Assembly (NCBI GenBank): GCA_023260375.1 | Contig: JALQVK010000047.1 | Location: 1 to 5,171 of the forward strand | Direction: 5' to 3' | Length of the DNA: 5,171 bases | From: Rhodoluna sp. | GTDB taxonomy: Bacteria > Actinomycetota > Actinomycetes > Actinomycetales > Microbacteriaceae | Part shown: in pieces, positions 1-5,120 of the stretch | How positions within the stretch are numbered: position 1 is the stretch's first letter | How the letters are laid out: each line of letters begins with the position of its first letter | Program-made: the position numbers and the translations under genes | Notes under the pieces: generated by a model | Seen by the model: the letters and a program-made list of their open reading frames with translations, nothing else | Told to the model about the DNA's origin: nothing | Databases searched by the model: none

Positions 1-79
1 GTGGATTCCAAAGTGGCTTGACCGAATCCTCCCAGACGTGGATGTTGAAGGTGCTCAGTTAGAGCGCGAAGGGCACTAA
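1..79 (+). CDS. C-terminal end of a probable MMPL-family transporter (partial)
   Basis: Only the last 25 codons are present; the reading frame begins at base 2 and stops with TAA at 77-79. The peptide starts WIPKWLDRILPDVDVEG and ends in a charged tail. A tryptophan-rich 'W-P-K-W-L-D-R-(I/L)-L-P' segment followed by D/E-V-E-G is what I remember from the cytoplasmic C-terminus of actinobacterial MMPL/RND-superfamily proteins, which export lipids or other hydrophobic compounds. That identification rests on this short tail alone. The other two rightward frames do not give a comparable peptide. The stop interlocks with that of the leftward dehydrogenase gene. Confidence 0.6.
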   Translation, partial: WIPKWLDRILPDVDVEGAQLEREGH

Positions 80-888
80 CCCAGCAAGCTAGCCATCTGC
101 TTTTGGATGATCTTGGCGGCCTGCTCAGGGGCAACTCGCGAGATGCGGTCCATCATCTGAGCATCGCTACCCGCAAAGCCGTGATAAACGTTCGTCTCAA
201 AGCCTTCAATGATCTTGGCTGCTGCATCGGGCGATGAGGTCATCTTGAATGAACCAGCCTTCTCTGCCATGGCCGCGGCTTCCTTCTTGGTAACTGCCTG
301 CGAGTTGGTGGAGATGTTGGTAGCAACCGCTCCAGGGAACACCAGGGCAACTCCAACGGTGCTGCCAAAGAGTTCCATGCGCAAACCCTCGGTGAACAAT
401 TTGATGGCTGCTTTCGAAGCTCCATAAATGGTTTGTCCCGGCACTGGCACATATGAGCCCATGCTCGAGATATTTAGAATCTGTGCTTCGGGGCGCTTCA
501 TCAAGTACGGAAGGAACTCTTTCACCATCTGAACCGTTCCAAAGAAGTTCACATTGAAGACGCGGTGGAAGTCTTCGTAAGAAAGATCTTCCACTTTCTT
601 GAATTTGTGGATGATGCCAGCGATGTTCATTAGTCCGTCAACGTGGCCGTGTTTTGCGATGACGGCTTTTGGCAGTTTCTCCACCGCTGCCAGGTCGGCA
701 ATGTTGACCACGTGTAACGAAAGGTTCGGGTTTGGGCCGCCGGCTAAGGCTTCGGTCTCCTTCAAAAGCGCCTCGTTCAGGTCGACCGCAGCTACTGTTG
801 CGCCGGCCTTCAAAAGCTGCAGAGTCACATCTCGAGCCATGCCATTTCCGGCACCGGTGACAACGATTACTTTTCCTTGAACCTTCAT
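76..888 (-). CDS. Short-chain dehydrogenase/reductase (SDR), classical type
   Basis: A 270-residue NAD(P)(H)-dependent oxidoreductase of the classical SDR family, a single Rossmann-fold domain and probably a cytosolic oligomer. The nucleotide-binding motif is at residues 11-18 (TGAGNGMA, with Ala where the last Gly of TGxxxGxG usually sits). Asp36 after beta-strand 2 suggests a preference for NAD(H). The NNAG-like motif reads N-I-A-G at 88-91. The catalytic tetrad is Asn114, Ser142, Tyr155 (YGASK) and Lys159. The PG motif is at 185-186. The C-terminal ~70 residues, where classical SDRs set substrate specificity, match no subfamily I can name, so the substrate (alcohol, steroid-like compound, sugar or 3-oxoacyl) is open. 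The ATG is supported by an AAGGA-type ribosome binding site just upstream (892-896 on the plus strand) and by the usual position of the glycine motif. It is transcribed alone, divergent from the isomerase gene. Confidence 0.93.
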   Translation of the reverse strand: MKVQGKVIVVTGAGNGMARDVTLQLLKAGATVAAVDLNEALLKETEALAGGPNPNLSLHVVNIADLAAVEKLPKAVIAKHGHVDGLMNIAGIIHKFKKVEDLSYEDFHRVFNVNFFGTVQMVKEFLPYLMKRPEAQILNISSMGSYVPVPGQTIYGASKAAIKLFTEGLRMELFGSTVGVALVFPGAVATNISTNSQAVTKKEAAAMAEKAGSFKMTSSPDAAAKIIEGFETNVYHGFAGSDAQMMDRISRVAPEQAAKIIQKQMASLLG

Positions 889-993
889 TTTTCCTTCTTC
901 TGCCAGTTTTACGTCCTAGCAATTTCAGACTACGCCTGTTGCAAAAACTTGTTTACCAAGGTGCTAATGTCATAACAAACCCTAAGGAGTACT
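889..993. promoter_or_regulatory. Divergent intergenic region with candidate promoters both ways
   Basis: This 105-base spacer must hold promoters for the leftward dehydrogenase and the rightward isomerase. Rightward, TGCTAATGT at 962-970 reads as an extended -10 (TGn plus TAnnnT) and would start transcription near 977. Leftward, the complement of 913-921 reads TGCTAGGAC, a poorer extended -10. The palindrome TTGCAA (939-944) lies exactly midway and 20 bases from each -10, slightly too far for an ideal -35. A short inverted repeat, CTTG-N5-CAAG (948-960), lies just upstream of the rightward -10 and could be an operator half-site pair. These are eye-matched motifs only. Confidence 0.3.
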
Positions 994-1767
994 GTGTCTT
1001 ATCGTCTGGCCGCCAGCGCCGAAATGCTGTTCACCGATCTACCGTTTGAGACCCGAGTTCGAGAAATTGCGTCTCGTGGTTTCGAGGTTGAAATCTGGGA
1101 CTGGACCCAAAAAGACCTAAATGCGTTGGCTGCAACTGGAGCCACCTTCGGCTCGATGACCGGTTACATCACCGGCGATTTATTAGAAGATGACGGCATC
1201 GAAGCGTTCCTGAGAACTGCAGAAGAATCTATCGAGGCGTCGAAGATCATTAACTGCCCAAGATTAAACGTGCATGGCACTGGACTGGACGGAAACGGGC
1301 AGGCCATTAGAAAGCGTTACTCAACAACCGAAGCCGAGTGGGCAAAAGCCACCGAAACCCTAACCCGTTTGGCGGAACTCGGTGAAAAGCACAACAAGAT
1401 GTTCATGCTGGAAAACCTGAATCTACTGGTTGATCACCCGGGAACGCCGTTTGGTCTGGCCAGCGAAACCATTCGGTTGGTTTCATCCATAAACTCTCCA
1501 TTCCTGCGCCTCAACCTCGATTTGTATCACGCCCAAATTGGTGAAGGAAACCTGACCGAACTGGTTCGTCAGGCTTATGACTACATTGGCGAAATTCAGG
1601 TGGCAGACGTTCCTGGTCGAATGGAACCGGGAACCGGCGAAATCAACTACAAACGCGTTGCGAGAGAGCTCAAAGAGCTTGGCTACGACGGCGTGGTTGG
1701 GCTTGAAGGCTGGGCTGCCGGTGATTCGGTGAAGGCTCTCGAAGCTTTCGCCGAAGCCTTCGCCTAA
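994..1767 (+). CDS. Hydroxypyruvate isomerase-like TIM-barrel protein
   Basis: A 257-residue protein of the xylose-isomerase-like TIM-barrel superfamily, close in length and layout to hydroxypyruvate isomerase (E. coli Hyi, 258 residues), which interconverts hydroxypyruvate and tartronate semialdehyde. The N-terminus (AEMLFTDLPF, 9-18) matches the family opening. The likely metal and catalytic residues are Glu140 (MLENLN), Asp176 and His179 (NLDLYHAQ), Gln202 (IQVADVPGR) and Glu238 (GLEGW). The signature EPGTGEINY is at 211-219. The Pro of the E. coli 'EPIN' motif is Asn here, so a related ketose or oxo-acid substrate is possible and I do not assign the hyi symbol. The start is GTG at 994, set by a strong AAGGAG at 984-989; the protein then begins at the usual family position. 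The DUF554 gene follows 9 bases downstream. No glyoxylate carboligase or tartronate semialdehyde reductase is in the window. Confidence 0.85.
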   Translation: MSYRLAASAEMLFTDLPFETRVREIASRGFEVEIWDWTQKDLNALAATGATFGSMTGYITGDLLEDDGIEAFLRTAEESIEASKIINCPRLNVHGTGLDGNGQAIRKRYSTTEAEWAKATETLTRLAELGEKHNKMFMLENLNLLVDHPGTPFGLASETIRLVSSINSPFLRLNLDLYHAQIGEGNLTELVRQAYDYIGEIQVADVPGRMEPGTGEINYKRVARELKELGYDGVVGLEGWAAGDSVKALEAFAEAFA

Positions 1768-1776
1768 ACTAAGTCA

Positions 1777-2523
1777 ATGATTGGTTTCGGAAGTATCTTC
1801 AACATTGCCACGATTCTCGTTGGCACTCTGCTTGGAACCCTGCTTGGCTCAAAGCTTTCTGAAAAGACCAATCGCACGGTAACCGATTCGCTCGGCCTAA
1901 TCACCATCGTGCTCGGTGGCTTGAACCTCATGTCTCTCTCAGACTCCGACTATGTGAAGGCGGTGACCGGGCCTGGCACTTTCTTCATCGTTATCTTTGC
2001 GGTTTTATTCGGCGGTATCGCGGGAAGCCTGCTCAAGATCGAAGACCGCCTCGAGGGTTTTGGTGGCTGGCTGCAAGGTAAATTCAGCAAAAAGGCCCAA
2101 GGGTCGGAAAGTCGTCAACGTTTCATCACCGGTTTTGTTGACGCATCGCTGATTTTCGCAATCGGACCGATGGCAATTCTCGGAGCAATGTCCGATGGTC
2201 TCGGTCAGGGTTCGAACACTCTGGTTGTGAAATCAATCTTGGACGGCTTCGCGTCGATTGCCTTCGCCGCCAGCCTCGGGTGGGGAGTGGCTGCTTCGGC
2301 AATTACCGTAGGTCTTTGGCAGGGACTTCTAACCGCGATTGCCTATTTCGGCGGTGCAGGTATCCCCGGTGCAATGGTTGCGGCAATTACCGCGACCGGC
2401 GGAATCTTGATGTTGGGCATAGGTCTGCGCCTACTCAACCTTCGCAAAGTTGCGGTTGCCGACATGTTGCCAGCTCTGGTACTTGCCCCGCTATTTACCT
2501 GGCTGGTTTCGTCGCTGCTTTAG
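1777..2523 (+). CDS. DUF554 family membrane protein (YdfK/YqgA-like)
   Basis: A 248-residue polytopic inner-membrane protein of the DUF554 family, whose biochemical role is unknown to me. Hydrophobic segments lie at about 5-24, 36-54, 66-85, 115-137, 155-178, 181-220 (probably two) and 228-247. A hydrophilic loop at about 86-114 contains the basic stretch KFSKKAQ. Family hallmarks are the N-terminal G(S/T)xxNxxxIxxGxxxG pattern, the DASLIFAIGPMAILGAMSDGL block (122-142) and KSILDGFASIAFAASLGWGV (152-171). It follows the isomerase gene by 9 bases and has no strong ribosome binding site (AAACTAAGTCA precedes the ATG). It is therefore probably co-transcribed and perhaps translated by ribosomes finishing the upstream gene. 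Its TAG stop interlocks with the TAA of the leftward DUF4287 gene. A transporter or channel function is only a guess from topology. Confidence 0.9.
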   Translation: MIGFGSIFNIATILVGTLLGTLLGSKLSEKTNRTVTDSLGLITIVLGGLNLMSLSDSDYVKAVTGPGTFFIVIFAVLFGGIAGSLLKIEDRLEGFGGWLQGKFSKKAQGSESRQRFITGFVDASLIFAIGPMAILGAMSDGLGQGSNTLVVKSILDGFASIAFAASLGWGVAASAITVGLWQGLLTAIAYFGGAGIPGAMVAAITATGGILMLGIGLRLLNLRKVAVADMLPALVLAPLFTWLVSSLL

Positions 2524-2729
2524 AGTCCGTGGTTTTTGCGGAACACGTGCACGATTGCGTTAGCGTGACCCTGTCCCATTTCAAACTCGGTTTGTAGGAA
2601 CTTCACCTGTTCCATGTGCTTTTTATCTTTGACGGCTTCGAGTTGCTTCATCCAGTGCTCAATCGGCTGGCCGTATTTTTTGATGATTGATGGGAAGTAG
2701 CTGGCTGGTCCCTGAACTTTTTCGGTCAT
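2520..2729 (-). CDS. DUF4287 domain small protein
   Basis: A 69-residue soluble protein that is almost entirely a DUF4287 domain. Recognisable elements are QGPASYFPSI (6-15), KKYGQPIEHW (17-26), KHMEQVKFLQTE (37-48) and the GQGHANAIV segment (52-60). No catalytic function is known to me for the domain, and there is no signal peptide or membrane segment. The ATG overlaps the TGA of the TetR gene (ATGA), and I see no good ribosome binding site in the preceding bases, so translation is probably coupled to the regulator. At the other end its TAA interlocks with the stop of DUF554. Placement downstream of a presumed biotin-uptake repressor suggests shared regulation, but a biochemical link to biotin is not shown by the sequence. 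Confidence 0.87.
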   Translation of the reverse strand: MTEKVQGPASYFPSIIKKYGQPIEHWMKQLEAVKDKKHMEQVKFLQTEFEMGQGHANAIVHVFRKNHGL

Positions 2730-3286
2730 GCTTTTACTTTCGTAGATAGTCCGTCCAAAATCAATTGGATTCCGATTTCAAGATTAGGGGTGCCGGTTAA
2801 CTCCAGGTTGTCAACTACGCCGAGCGAGTTTGCTTGCAAACGTTGCTGCTCGTGCCAGACCTGACCGAGCACTAGGAAGAGAATCGATTCGGCTGCCGCG
2901 TGAGCGAGTTCTTGATTGTCGATTGCAATTGAATTCTCAAGGCGTTGCAAGGCCTGATCTGCACCTAATCCCAGAGCAAGTGTGCTGGAGACAACCTCTG
3001 CACCATCACGAAATGCGAGCAAGGCATCGCGAAGCGACAGCGCCTCTAGTTTCGCTGTCTCCTGCCAGGTCTCGGCTGTTTCAACCGGCTTAGCGAATGC
3101 CACGATGGTGTTGGAAACCTCGGCCAGCAGGCTTTGCTTGTTGGCGTAGTGCCAGTAGAGGGCGCTCGGCTGAACATCTAATGTGGCAGCTAGTTTGCGC
3201 ATTGTCAGATCAGGCAGCCCAACTTCATCGAGCAGGCGCATGGCTGCTGCCAACACATCTGACTTACCGTAGCGACTTGCATTCAT
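2726..3286 (-). CDS. bioQ: TetR-family transcriptional regulator, candidate BioQ-type biotin repressor
   Basis: A 186-residue TetR-family repressor. The N-terminal helix-turn-helix DNA-binding domain spans about residues 7-54, with TMRKLAATLDVQPSALYWHY at 28-47 and the following NKQSLL. The C-terminal ligand and dimer domain resembles the TetR_C type, including LRDALLAFRDGAEVVS at 85-100. It is divergent from bioYMN across 45 bases that contain a perfect palindrome of the BioQ type, which is the main reason for proposing the symbol; orthology was not tested by alignment. The chosen ATG gives the normal 6-9 residues before helix 1. No Shine-Dalgarno sequence precedes it, and a TAnnnT box lies 10 bases upstream, so the mRNA may be leaderless. 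It is probably autoregulated, because the palindrome fills its own promoter spacer. The effector is not apparent. The family call is near certain; the biotin role is an inference from position and operator. Confidence 0.9.
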   Translation of the reverse strand: MNASRYGKSDVLAAAMRLLDEVGLPDLTMRKLAATLDVQPSALYWHYANKQSLLAEVSNTIVAFAKPVETAETWQETAKLEALSLRDALLAFRDGAEVVSSTLALGLGADQALQRLENSIAIDNQELAHAAAESILFLVLGQVWHEQQRLQANSLGVVDNLELTGTPNLEIGIQLILDGLSTKVKA

Positions 3287-3295
3287 GATGAAGTA

Positions 3296-3301
3296 ATACT
3301 A
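3296..3301 (-). promoter_or_regulatory. Candidate -10 box of the TetR gene (leaderless start)
   Basis: Read leftward this is TAGTAT, a TAnnnT-type actinobacterial -10. Transcription would begin about 3290, only a few bases before the ATG at 3286. That fits the lack of a ribosome binding site. A -35 at 17-base spacing would be TCCTTC, a poor match, and the spacer between them is almost exactly the 17-bp operator palindrome. Confidence 0.35.
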
Positions 3302-3302
3302 A

Positions 3303-3319
3303 CCTGAACAGTGTTCAGG
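3303..3319. promoter_or_regulatory. Perfect 17-bp palindromic operator (BioQ-like)
   Basis: CCTGAACA-G-TGTTCAGG is a perfect inverted repeat with 8-base arms around the G at 3311. The 13-base core TGAAC-N3-GTTCA closely resembles the BioQ operators I recall from Corynebacterium glutamicum and Mycobacterium smegmatis (TGAAC-N3-GTTAC or GTTCA). It lies between a TetR-family gene and bioY. Its right end overlaps the AGGAAGG ribosome binding site of bioY, and on the left it abuts the candidate TetR -10. Binding should block expression in both directions. I found no second copy in the window. Confidence 0.85.
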
Positions 3320-3323
3320 AAGG
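3317..3323 (+). promoter_or_regulatory. Ribosome binding site that fixes the bioY start
   Basis: AGGAAGG lies 8 bases before the ATG at 3332, an ideal spacing. It rules against the in-frame GTG at 3311, which sits inside the operator and upstream of this site. The first three bases are shared with the operator palindrome. Confidence 0.8.
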
Positions 3324-3331
3324 AATTTCAA

Positions 3332-3880
3332 ATGAAACTAGAACTACGCGACTACCCTCGCATCGCAATCTTTGTTGGTCTAATTGCCGCACTTGGCCTA
3401 TTGCCAGCAGTCAACATTCTTCCGGGAGTTCCAGTAACTGCCCAGACCCTAGGCGTAATGCTCGCTGGTGCTGTTCTTGGCAGCTACCGCGGAACCCTAG
3501 CCATCTTCATTTTTGAGGTTCTAGTTCTAGCCGGTCTCCCACTGCTTGCCGGTGGTCGCGGTGGTGTGGCAGTCTTCGCAGGTCCAACCGCGGGCTATCT
3601 AATTGGTTGGTTGATCGGCGCCTGGGTAATTGGTGCTGTCATCGCAGCTCTACCAAAGCTTCCACTCGCTGTTAGCTCTGCCATTGCATTCGTTCTTGGC
3701 GGAATCGTCGCAGTTTACGTGCCGGGCATCCTTTGGTTCGCTTACCTCAACAAGTTCCCAGTGCTGGCTGTGGCTCAGGGCAACTTGCCATTCTTAGTTG
3801 GAGACTCAATTAAGGTCGTAATCTCAGTAATCGTCTTGCTTGCACTCAAGGCTGCCTATCCAAAGGCACTAACCAAATAA
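3332..3880 (+). CDS. bioY: Biotin transporter BioY, substrate-binding S-component of ECF importer
   Basis: A 182-residue integral membrane protein that binds biotin and delivers it to the BioMN energising module. Family motifs are clear: VPVTAQTLGVMLAGAVLG (33-50), the GLPLLAGGRGGVAVFAGPTAGYLIGW region (68-93) and the late FLVGDSIKVV helix (154-163), whose Asp is conserved. Hydrophobic segments lie at about 9-31, 37-50, 55-71, 83-105, 112-137 and 157-173, giving the six helices typical of S-components. The ATG at 3332 is chosen for its AGGAAGG site; an upstream in-frame GTG would add seven residues but lies in the operator. The TAA overlaps the ATG of bioM by one base (TAATG), so the three genes form one operon. 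Expression is probably controlled by the divergent TetR protein through the palindrome at 3303-3319. The length is normal for BioY. Confidence 0.96.
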   Translation: MKLELRDYPRIAIFVGLIAALGLLPAVNILPGVPVTAQTLGVMLAGAVLGSYRGTLAIFIFEVLVLAGLPLLAGGRGGVAVFAGPTAGYLIGWLIGAWVIGAVIAALPKLPLAVSSAIAFVLGGIVAVYVPGILWFAYLNKFPVLAVAQGNLPFLVGDSIKVVISVIVLLALKAAYPKALTK

Positions 3881-4548
3881 TGACCCTCGGGATAAAGCTT
3901 GAAGATGTGGCCGTCGAATTCGACGGTCACATCGCTTTATCCGTAACTGAATTGAACCTCAGTGCTAAGAGCATTGCAGTGATCGGCTCTAATGGCTCGG
4001 GAAAGTCAACCTTCGCCAGACTGCTCAACGGACTGGTCAAGCCAACCCGCGGTGCGGTCACAGTTTCAGGTGTAAACCCAGATACCAAGACCACCGGTTT
4101 CTTATTCAGTAACCCAGATCTGCAAATTGTGATGCCAACAGTTTTTGAGGACGTTGCCTATTCGCTAACAAATCAAAAACTTTCTAAGGACGAAGTTCGT
4201 ACGCGCGTTGAATCCGCACTCACCGCAGTTGGTCTAATTGAATTACAAGAAGCTAACTGCCACACGCTTTCCAGTGGTCAGAAGCAACTACTGGCACTGG
4301 CATCAAACATCGTTCGCGAACCGAAGGTCCTAGTTGCCGACGAACCAACCACTCTGCTCGATCTTCCCAACACCAAGCGAATTACAAAACTTCTGCACTC
4401 GTTGCCGCTGGAACAGTTGGTAATTGTGACCCACGATCTAGACCTTGCGGCAACTGCCGATGAAGTTATCTGGTTCGATGCCGGCCAGGTAAAGCAGGTT
4501 GGAAAACCTGCCACCGTGATTCCGGCGTATCGAAAGCACTTCGAGTGA
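3880..4548 (+). CDS. bioM: BioM, ATP-binding subunit of the biotin ECF transporter
   Basis: A 222-residue ABC ATPase that powers biotin uptake with BioN and BioY at the inner face of the membrane. Visible motifs are Walker A GSNGSGKST (36-44), the ECF-type NPDLQ segment (78-82) with Gln82 in the Q-helix position, the signature LSSGQKQ (130-136), Walker B LVADEP (151-156) with Glu155 as catalytic base, the D-loop around LLDLP (159-163) and the switch His185 (VTHD). At the Q-loop position, where ECF ATPases usually read FQNPD, this protein has F-S-N-P-D, so Ser77 replaces the glutamine. The start ATG shares one base with the bioY stop, and the TGA overlaps the bioN GTG (GTGA), which implies coupled translation. 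An EcfA of a general ECF system would also fit the fold, but position between bioY and a single T-component points to BioM. The length is near the family minimum. Confidence 0.94.
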   Translation: MTLGIKLEDVAVEFDGHIALSVTELNLSAKSIAVIGSNGSGKSTFARLLNGLVKPTRGAVTVSGVNPDTKTTGFLFSNPDLQIVMPTVFEDVAYSLTNQKLSKDEVRTRVESALTAVGLIELQEANCHTLSSGQKQLLALASNIVREPKVLVADEPTTLLDLPNTKRITKLLHSLPLEQLVIVTHDLDLAATADEVIWFDAGQVKQVGKPATVIPAYRKHFE

Positions 4549-5120
4549 TCAGTCTCTACAAGCCAGGTAACTCCTTAGTTCACCGAGTTCCAGCCGGTTG
4601 GAAACTGCTCGCTCTCACGCTGTCACTGGTACCTATCACGGTTTACGGCAAGAATTTGGTCGGGTCACTAATTGAGCTCGTCGCTGTATTCACGCTTTTT
4701 ATAGTCGCAGGTGTTGGGGCCAAGGGCTTTCTGAAGCACCTCTGGAAGCTCAAGGTTTTGCTGATTATTGTGGCAGTTCCGCAAATCATCTTCAACGGCG
4801 CAGTTCAGGGTGCATACAACTCAGTTGCAGTGATTGTCGGCGTTTTACTGGCGGCCCTGCTGTCGCTGACGACCAAGACTTCAGACATCGTGGAGTTACT
4901 GCAAAAAATTACACGATCACGTTCATTCGCACTATTGATTGCTCTCAGCATCAACTCGATTGCGCTCGTCTTGGGTTTTTCAAACAACATCTCGGAAGCA
5001 TCGTTGGCGCGTGGAGTAAAACCAAACCCGGTAAGGCAAATCGTCACACTTTTCGTGGTCTCACTTCGCTATGCAGACGACTATGCCGAAGCGTTGGCTG
5101 CCCGCGGAGTTGTGGTCTAG
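4545..5120 (+). CDS. bioN: BioN, transmembrane T-component of the biotin ECF transporter
   Basis: A 191-residue polytopic membrane protein of the CbiQ/EcfT family that couples ATP hydrolysis by BioM to BioY. The N-terminus (LYKPGNSLVHRVPAGWKLLAL) has the family's typical short motif before the first helix. Hydrophobic segments lie at about 20-32, 36-57, 67-84, 90-108 and 126-146. The two coupling helices carry the A-R-G signatures, ALA-type 'LARG' at 154-157 and 'AARG' at 185-188, with 30 residues between the arginines; these dock in the grooves of the ATPases. The start is GTG at 4545, overlapping the bioM TGA as GTGA. I see no strong ribosome binding site, so translation is probably coupled. 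The TAG stop interlocks with the stop of a leftward gene. The length is somewhat short for T-components in general but usual for dedicated BioN proteins. Confidence 0.93.
   Translation: MISLYKPGNSLVHRVPAGWKLLALTLSLVPITVYGKNLVGSLIELVAVFTLFIVAGVGAKGFLKHLWKLKVLLIIVAVPQIIFNGAVQGAYNSVAVIVGVLLAALLSLTTKTSDIVELLQKITRSRSFALLIALSINSIALVLGFSNNISEASLARGVKPNPVRQIVTLFVVSLRYADDYAEALAARGVVV

Noticed and set aside
209..880. Overlapping open frames opposite or within the dehydrogenase gene (209-427, 599-880 rightward; 240-452, 638-922 leftward)
   Set aside because: Their peptides have no recognisable motifs and they overlap a gene with an intact SDR catalytic site; they are by-products of its codon composition.
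949..957. TTGTTTACC as a possible BirA-type biotin operator half-site
   Set aside because: There is no matching GGTTTACAA-like second half at the proper distance, and the neighbouring genes are not biotin genes.
2280..3288. Rightward open frames at 2280-2597, 2830-3093 and 3097-3288
   Set aside because: They overlap the DUF554, DUF4287 and TetR genes, have arginine- and cysteine-rich low-complexity translations and show no family features.
3311..3331. In-frame GTG at 3311 as an earlier start for bioY, adding seven residues
   Set aside because: It lies at the centre of the operator palindrome and upstream of the AGGAAGG site, which is ideally spaced for the ATG at 3332. The added residues do not look like part of a BioY N-terminus.
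4278..5047. Leftward open frames at 4278-4514 and 4805-5047
   Set aside because: They lie antisense to bioM and bioN, whose motifs are complete, and encode nothing recognisable.
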